From the NCBI GenBank assembly GCA_947652115.1, contig OX393573.1:11133981-11197980 (forward strand): a stretch of 64,000 nucleotides of DNA, read 5' to 3'. This DNA is from Blastomussa wellsi. Its lineage: Eukaryota; Cnidaria; Anthozoa; Scleractinia; Plerogyridae. The notes under the pieces are model-generated. The model was given only the letters and a program-made list of their open reading frames with translations. It was not told where the DNA came from and did not search any database. The translations under genes were made by a program, and so were the position numbers. Shown piece by piece: positions 59,301 through 64,000 of this stretch (its first letter is position 1; each line of letters starts with the position of its first letter).

Positions 59301-60352
59301 TGGAAGAAGCAGTGCGTCAAGGCTACGTGATCCAACACGTGCACGAAGTGTGGCATTTTCAAAACACGTCCGACACGTTGTTCAAATCGTACGTGAACAC
59401 TTTCCTGAAAATCAAGCAAGAAGCCAGCGGGTGGCCAAAACGGGTCGGGAACGACACCGACAAACGCGTGAAATACATCACGGACTATGAGAAAAAGGAA
59501 GGAATCAAATTAGAACCCGACAAGATAGAAGAAAATCCGGGAAAACGATCTCTAGCCAAAATGATGCTCAACTCTTTCTGGGGAAAGTACGGGCAACAAA
59601 GTAACAAGACTCAAGTTCAAACGTACACCAGTCCGGCCCTATTCCACAAGTTATTGGAAGACGACAGCAAGGAAATAAATGACATCCGCATCGTAAATGA
59701 GGAAATGATCGAAGTCGTACACAAGTATCAAAGCGAGTGTGACCCCATTCAAGTAAACATAAACATTTTCGTGGCTTGCTTCACCACTTGCTGGGCAAGA
59801 CTACGATTGTATCAAGAAGGTCTCTCAAAACTGAATCCTCTACAGACTTTGTACTTTGACACTGACTCCATCATTTATTCCCACAAAGGAAATGAACCCA
59901 GTTTACCATTGGGTGATTTCCTGGGAGAATACACAGACGAATTGAAAGACCCGGATGATCACATTGTAGAATTCGCTGCTGCAGGACCCAAGAATTACGG
60001 GTACCGAACCATGAAGGGAAAAGTAGAATGTAAGGTGCGTGGCTTCTCGCTGAACACACGCGGACAAGAACAGTTAAACTTTGAAATCCTAAAAGAAAAC
60101 GTCATGGATGAAGTGACAAAACCTTTGGAGGAAAAACAACGGCAGATTCCCGTCTTCAATCCATTCAAGATCACAAGAGACAATAAAACCAAACATTTAG
60201 AAACAATGACCGAAATAAAACGTTACCAAATCGTTTTCGACAAACGAGTAGTGGATCCCATCACGTTTCACTCTTACCCATATGGCTATCACGAAGAATT
60301 CGAATGGAATGAACAAGATGAACTCAATTTGCAAAGTTTATTGCTTTTTTAA
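56390..60352 (+). CDS. Protein-primed B-family DNA polymerase (locus 2 last exon), 1320 codons
   Basis: This copies the element's genome from a protein primer. Exonuclease motifs are WDAEAM (about 57758), HNFKGYDS (about 57925) and YCQSDVKLL (about 58302). Polymerase motifs are DFTSLYPYV (about 58994), KMMLNSFWGKYG (about 59558) and YFDTDSIIYS (about 59853). Zinc-type Cys/His clusters lie at about 57285-57665 and a GCFYHGCPTC block near 58675. The length is typical. The exon begins at an acceptor (GATTGCAG|A, 56389/56390) in phase 0 with the leader at 53044. The first in-frame ATG inside it is 56405, so unspliced initiation is an alternative. No TATA box lies just upstream. An AQRGGA near the N terminus could be a protease site. 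Confidence 0.92.
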   Translation: MDDETMIEAASEWERGFDFILTPHVDRRLRRFDLHHRSYTARLAQRGGALVNLDRAVLPGQIEDALQRSINEQILEDSEVRPDDHLLININSNRLRNAYHSRRVRVRDWRNNALIARTVLEELSRLLNSNENFRMDDTFNLNISHIKATGTGSGRKKLGTKHIEKLLNDKKSVIKIKNTDELCCARALVTIKAYRDLGSRHSTYNTLRRGRSMQERQAKELHASAKVPEGPCGLTEILQFQTYLKEYQIVVVSVDHGYQFIFKGPDQPEDKLLVLIKVGEHHHACNSLKGFFGKAHFCLACEKSFERDKWRNHRCKGKRCHACHQLNCPDFTKVDKGTKAIVPCNDCDRSFFGDACFALHKKQQEESGKKVEKNTKNSVCHMHKKCKNCSKTLTNYEMDIGKHVCGYSQCPSCKRYLNLYQHTCFIQNPNEMEEKRKKRKRKADDTQPEEPPIFVTWDAEAMQERGIHVPNLICAMTSNSNLQHKFEGSTCVTDFLDWLREIAIDNKVIAIAHNFKGYDSYFILNELYRQGICPDQLVNGSKILSMKVHDIEFKDSMCFLQMPLSAFPKSFGLTEQKKGFFPHFFNIPDNQSYVGPIPARDYYDPGGMKPERKTEFDEWYKKMKEENHLFDFQAELLAYCQSDVKLLHDGCKVFRQQFKQVAGFDPMEKCLTIASACNLYYRTTCMPNNCLASEPVRGWHGKGKPHSQASIEWLHYLNRNATSTDRVTHARNGGEHVIRVGNRRVHVDGYAASTNTVYEFYGCFYHGCPTCFPNRYQKHTKLDERTMHDVHETTQRRADQIRHAGYNLMEIWECQWNNLKKRDTEIQTYLKSLNLTERLEPRDAFFGGRTNAVKLHHKTQEGEKIHYVDFTSLYPYVNKNCVYPIGHPVIVLEPGHTDLSEFFGLAKCTVSPPYGLYHAVLPYRSGGKLTFPLCRTCVETEQSKPLTERSASCSHTLKERELTGTWCTPELEEAVRQGYVIQHVHEVWHFQNTSDTLFKSYVNTFLKIKQEASGWPKRVGNDTDKRVKYITDYEKKEGIKLEPDKIEENPGKRSLAKMMLNSFWGKYGQQSNKTQVQTYTSPALFHKLLEDDSKEINDIRIVNEEMIEVVHKYQSECDPIQVNINIFVACFTTCWARLRLYQEGLSKLNPLQTLYFDTDSIIYSHKGNEPSLPLGDFLGEYTDELKDPDDHIVEFAAAGPKNYGYRTMKGKVECKVRGFSLNTRGQEQLNFEILKENVMDEVTKPLEEKQRQIPVFNPFKITRDNKTKHLETMTEIKRYQIVFDKRVVDPITFHSYPYGYHEEFEWNEQDELNLQSLLLF

Positions 60353-60604
60353 TGACTCCTTCAGCACATTCAGATCATACTTTCCACTGTTGAAACCATC
60401 CACCAAGAAGTTATGGAAAGCTCCATCTCTGATACGCCTTTCACCACGGTTTCCTGCATGTGTCAAAGAATGACAGCGGGGCAGTTCCACTTTACCATCT
60501 TCTTGCAAAGAATACACAAAGGTGTGCACGCCAAAGAGTTCATCCAGAGTCTTAAAGAACTTGTCCCATCGTCTGCATTGGTAGGACTTGGCATATTTCT
60601 TCAT
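60338..60604 (-). CDS. Small leftward ORF overlapping the polymerase 3' end, 88 aa
   Basis: The protein starts MKKYAKSYQCRRWDKFFK and later has THAGNRGERRI and FLVDGF, an order that loosely resembles the THARNGGE ... VDGY segment of the polymerase here (about 58570-58640). It may be a diverged or captured fragment of a second polymerase, or chance. The frame stays open upstream of the ATG to about 60650. It overlaps the polymerase end by 15 nt on the opposite strand. Confidence 0.4.
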   Translation of the reverse strand: MKKYAKSYQCRRWDKFFKTLDELFGVHTFVYSLQEDGKVELPRCHSLTHAGNRGERRIRDGAFHNFLVDGFNSGKYDLNVLKESLKKQ

Positions 60605-60652
60605 GTCCTTGATGTGAGAAAAGTGTAGGTTGTAGATGTTGAGCTTCGTGAT

Positions 60653-60844
60653 TTAGTTTCTTCTCTTCCCAGTGAAGCCATTCAACCACTGACATTCCCA
60701 CGTTACCAGCTTTTTTGCGTGACATGTAACGTCGGTAAAATGACCTGTCTTGCTCTTCTTCGTCGTCATTGATAAAGACTTCTTTCTTCTTCTTTCCTCG
60801 TCTTCGCTTTCATCATCATCACTGTCTTCAACAATCCACCACAT
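60653..60844 (-). CDS. Small acidic leftward ORF, 63 aa
   Basis: It starts MWWIVEDSDDDESEDEE and then becomes basic. The downstream half overlaps a stray piece of terminal-repeat sequence (about 60704-60728), so that part is probably not conserved protein. No TATA box was seen. It may be an exon joined to 60338-60604, but no convincing splice pair was found. Confidence 0.3.
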   Translation of the reverse strand: MWWIVEDSDDDESEDEERRRKKSLSMTTKKSKTGHFTDVTCHAKKLVTWECQWLNGFTGKRRN

Positions 60845-60848
60845 GCTG

Positions 60849-60885
60849 GCGTTCAGAGTCTGATGGAGAGTATGGAAAACGCAAG
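60849..60885 (-). repeat. Inverted 37-bp copy of a left-end gene segment
   Basis: This matches 37243-37279, within the acidic protein gene, in inverted orientation with two differences. It lies about 100 bp inside the present right terminal repeat, as the left copy lies about 130 bp inside the left one, so it probably marks a formerly longer terminal repeat. Confidence 0.6.
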
Positions 60886-60981
60886 AAAAAAACAGTGGTT
60901 GGTCTTTTGATTTTGTAGACGCAGAAGACAACAATAGTAAACATGGAATGTAATTTTCAAGTTGTCTTAACTCGTCATTGA

Positions 60982-61331
60982 ACTCGTCATTGAACTCGTT
61001 ACTAGTTATTGAACTCGTTATTGAACTCGTCATCGAACTCGTTACCAGTTTTTTTTGCGTGACATGTATTGCGTGAAATGTATTGCATGACATTGAACTC
61101 GTTATTGAACTCGTTACCAGCTTTTTTTGCGTGACATGTATCTTGTGTGACCATTAAAAAATTTTGAATTCAAATACTGTCTCCTGATTGGTTCATGACC
61201 TTGTGACGTTTTTGCTGACGCAATTCGCGGTTTAGAAAAGTCACGTGTTCCATATGCGGCCTCCTGATTGGTCCATTCAAAAAATACTCGATTCTGATTG
61301 GTTGTGCCCCAAAGTATAGGCACTTACTACT
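60982..61331 (-). repeat. Right terminal inverted repeat
   Basis: This is the inverted copy of 36764-37113. The inner GTTATTGAACTC/GTCATTGAACTC array extends to about 60969. A further isolated piece of terminal-repeat sequence (GTTACCAGCTTTTTTGCGTG) sits inside at about 60704-60728. Confidence 0.9.
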
Positions 61332-61337
61332 GTTGTT
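61332..61337. repeat. Right target-site duplication GTTGTT
   Basis: This is an exact copy of 36758-36763, immediately outside the right terminal inverted repeat. Confidence 0.9.
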
Positions 61338-64000
61338 TGTTCTTTTCTTGTTTGGTATATTTTGTCTTCCGAGGTGCATTCCGCCTCAGCTACTGATACT
61401 TTGCTCCCTGATAAAGACTGCTCAAAATCTTTCGACTCTATGAAAAAATAATTCCATGTTCCATCATTTCATTATCAATATAAAAATACAACCTCTGGTG
61501 TAAACCAGTTATAAACAGTCAAAACTAAAGGAAAAGATGGACAGTGTTAGCGCCTTCATCTATTGTAATCGTCTAGTCACTATTTCACGGTGGAAGCACA
61601 ACAGTGTATTTTCTTGTTTTTAACGTTCCCTTTTTCTCATTTTCTGTTGTGCTCTTTTGACCTTGTCGGAGCACTGTTTTGCTTGTATTTCCGCTTTAAC
61701 ACTTAGCTTGCACAAACAGGATTTCACTAGAAGGAATTCTTTACGCCAAGAGGAAACCTCTGATAACCAGTTATAGAGTTATAAACTGTCAAAACTAAAG
61801 GAAAAAATGGGTAGTGTTAGTAAACGATGATAAGTCAAAGACTACTGCAAAGCTGAAACAACGTGATATATTTTGAAAAATATTTCGGCTGGCCAGACCA
61901 GCCTTCTTCAGGTTTAGATGCTACTAATTTTTTAACATGAAATTTCAATGTTATATTATGGTGGTGTCGCAATACGTATTTCGAAACTTATTAAACTTTT
62001 CGAAAAGTATTTCACAGTGGAAGTACAACCGTGTACTAATTTGCTTATTTTTATTGTTTTTTTCTTCTTCTTTTTTCTCATTTTCTGTTGTGTTCTTTTG
62101 ACCTTGTCGGAGCACTGTTTGCTTGTACTTCCGCTTTACCACATTCAAAGGCGACAGACCACAATCTCAATGTTGGCTCCTGTAATAAATATCTAATTGC
62201 CATAACCGTTCATCAGTAGGATGCCTAAAATGCTGGTAATTCCACAATTGGTTTCGGCTCCATTAAATCCTATACCAATTGCAGAACATTTCAGGTGGAG
62301 CCACCCACGATGTGAGCACAGTTACTGACAAGAAAAAGTAATAAGGAAAACAACGAAAAATAAATTAAACCGTTAAATTGTGAACTAAGCATACACGTCA
62401 ACTAAATAAACCAAACACGCGCACCATATACGAAAATACGCGCGCGCGCCTTCAAATCCAAATGAAGGACCCGGAAGCAGCGCGTATAAATGAATTAGAG
62501 TTACAAAGACGAAGTAACAATTACAAACAAGCAAAGGATACGTTGTTGGTTCTCAATCACAAACCGCTGATCTCAATTCCCGAAGTGTAATGTCATAGCT
62601 TTCACAAACAGGATTTTAAACGACATACTTATACTTATACTTATACTTACTTATACTTATATTCTCTTCTACCGTATCCTTCGATCTTAATTATTGTTCA
62701 TAATGATAATTGTAGACTTTGCCAAGGTGCTGTGGTGTCTGTTAAGCGGAAGGCTTTTCTTCCTTGAAATGCCAATTCGCACTGTAATGTCAGTTTTTAG
62801 AAATGCTGCCATAACGGGGTGTGTCTCTTTCTTGTCTATTTTCTTACCTATTTTTAACGTTATTTTTATCTTGCCATTTTCTGTTTGTGTCAAGGCTCTC
62901 TTGACCCTGTCGGAGCACTGTTTTTTCCTGTTTTCACGCTTAAACACTTAGCTTACAAAAAGGATTAAATGACATGCTTATCACCTACAATATATGTCGA
63001 TCGTAATTATACCGTTGATAATGATGACTGTGCACTTTGCCAAGGTGCTGTTGTCTGTTACGCGAAGTTTCTTCTTCCTTCAGGTACCCACTCGCACAAG
63101 TAATGTTAGATTTTAGAAATGCTAATATATCGGGGAAATCAAACTGTGTGTCTGTTTCTTATTTGGTTGCATTAATATTAACAATAAATAATAAACCTTT
63201 ATTTCGACACGATGTGATTTTGCTTATTCTTGTCATTTTCTCGGCTTGTGTCTTTGCCCTTCTGACCTTGTCGGAGCATTGTTTTACTTGTTTTTACGCG
63301 CTTAAATATTTAACTTACGCACAAAAGGATTAAACGACATACTCCATCATCTTCTGCGGTATACGTTGATCTTAATTATCACCGTTTATAATTACTTGTA
63401 ACTGTAGACTTTGCCAAGGTGCTGTGTTTTCACTTGATATGCAACTTCTTTGAATGCGCAAACATATAATTAAACGACAGGTGTTTCAAATCATTAGCTT
63501 GCACAAAAAGGATTATCGTCTATGGAATACTTGGATCTGAACTTTTACCGTTGATAACATGATAATTCTAGACTTTGCCAAAGTGCTGTGTTGTCCGTTA
63601 CGCGCGCTGATGAGATTTTCTTCCTTGAATACGCGCTCGCACACGTATATTACGCATGTTGCTATCTTATCGCTATGGATTCATCAAACAGTCCAGGAAT
63701 TTTTCGTTTAGGTATTAAATTTTCAAATGTTGAAACAGAAGACTGAGACATTTCTTGCTAAAGAAGACTAATTTCTGTTGCTTAAGTTCCTCTTGATATC
63801 ATCGCCCTCTTGACCTCGCCCAAGCGCTGAAACGCTTAGCGTTGAAACATTTGATATCAACTTCCTTGAATGCGCGAATCATAGTATCTTGTTACCAACG
63901 TTATAACTGCACCATGTAAAACCATTCAACGGGAGAGTCTTCGCGCCAACGACTGGTAATCACTTGGAAATAAATCAAGCCATCTGAAGATGTTCTCAGC
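61338..64000. repeat. Right flank: degenerate tandem repeat family, no gene
   Basis: A loosely periodic repeat fills the flank. The block GACCTTGTCGGAGCACTGTT occurs near 61659, 62100, 62903 and 63264, with a decayed copy near 63812. The block ACTTTGCCAAGGTGCTGT occurs near 62718, 63036, 63409 and 63573. AAAGGATTAAACGACAT-like pieces lie between. Spacing is uneven (about 160-370 bp) and copies are diverged. The region around 61540-61620 has a second copy near 62000-62110. No coding region is supported. Confidence 0.55.

Larger units (their letters stand above)
36764..61331. mobile_element. Complete Polinton/Maverick (adintovirus-like) element, 24.6 kb
   Basis: The element starts AGTAGTAAGTGCCTATAC and ends with the inverse, fitting the AG...CT ends known for Polintons. 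It is flanked by a perfect 6-bp duplication. It encodes the family's diagnostic set: protein-primed B-family polymerase, retroviral-type integrase, adenain-type protease, FtsK/HerA-type ATPase, double-jelly-roll major capsid protein and penton-like minor capsid proteins. All are open. It also carries a phospholipase A2 and two alternative-exon loci. Terminal repeats of about 350 bp differ at only about three positions, suggesting recent insertion. It may still be mobile or able to form virions, but that cannot be judged from sequence alone. Confidence 0.95.

Noticed and set aside
56405..60352. Polymerase as an ordinary single-exon gene starting at the ATG at 56405
   Set aside because: It remains possible, but the open frame extends exactly back to a good acceptor in the leader's phase and no core promoter precedes 56405, so the spliced model is preferred.

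Overview
This is eukaryotic DNA, most likely from a cnidarian and probably an anthozoan such as a coral or sea anemone. That assignment is an inference from the style of the retroelement remnants, the tRNA-like repeats and the viral-type element; no host single-copy gene was found to settle it. The window falls into three parts: a repeat-rich left part (1-36757), one complete 24.6-kb Polinton/Maverick (adintovirus-like) element (36764-61331), and a short repeat-rich right flank (61338-64000).

Left part. There is no convincing intact host gene. It holds a decayed tyrosine recombinase (1-568), a 5'-truncated LINE tail (1594-2276), a tandem duplication of about 3.6 kb (2211-5808 and 5830-9524) whose two copies carry a foldback element with 4 and 7 units of a 40-bp minisatellite, further tandem repeats at 9.9-13.2 kb, an 81-bp-arm palindrome whose right arm lies at the head of a 91-bp satellite (15254-16005), two copies of a foldback element (16.7-17.5 and 19.5-20.3 kb), tRNA-like SINE pieces, terminal-inverted-repeat elements, and three decayed retroelement coding remnants (23.5-28.2 kb).

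Polinton. The element is bounded by a perfect 6-bp target-site duplication (GTTGTT) and about 350-bp terminal inverted repeats that are about 99% identical, and its core genes are open, so the insertion looks young. A leftward 'virion' block (49934 down to 39863) encodes integrase with a chromodomain, two paralogous penton-like minor capsid proteins, small basic core-like proteins, major capsid protein, adenain-type protease, FtsK/HerA-type packaging ATPase, a two-membrane-segment protein, further small basic and coiled-coil proteins, and a parvovirus-type phospholipase A2. A rightward block encodes a GRF zinc-finger protein, a DEDD-exonuclease-like protein and the protein-primed B-family DNA polymerase.

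The most striking feature is a pair of loci built to the same unusual plan. Each has one promoter, a common 5' part ending in a good splice donor, a read-through form in which that donor is ignored, and then a packed row of alternative 3'-terminal exons, each starting at a splice acceptor in the matching reading phase and ending in its own stop codon. Locus 1 (38285-39810) attaches five different aromatic-rich tails to a RING-like N-terminal part. Locus 2 (53044-60352) attaches a 31-residue leader to eight different C-terminal bodies: seven carry an F-box-like motif plus a C-x2-C zinc-binding-like module, most with a clear distal H-x2-C pair, and the eighth is the DNA polymerase itself. The two promoters share the same ordered module (CACGTG, G/C-tract palindrome, CCAATCAGGAACCAGCTC, TATATAAG), pieces of which also occur in the terminal repeats. 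My reading, which is inference, is a co-regulated set of variable ubiquitin-ligase-like adaptors made by alternative splicing, with polymerase expression tied to the same splice choice.
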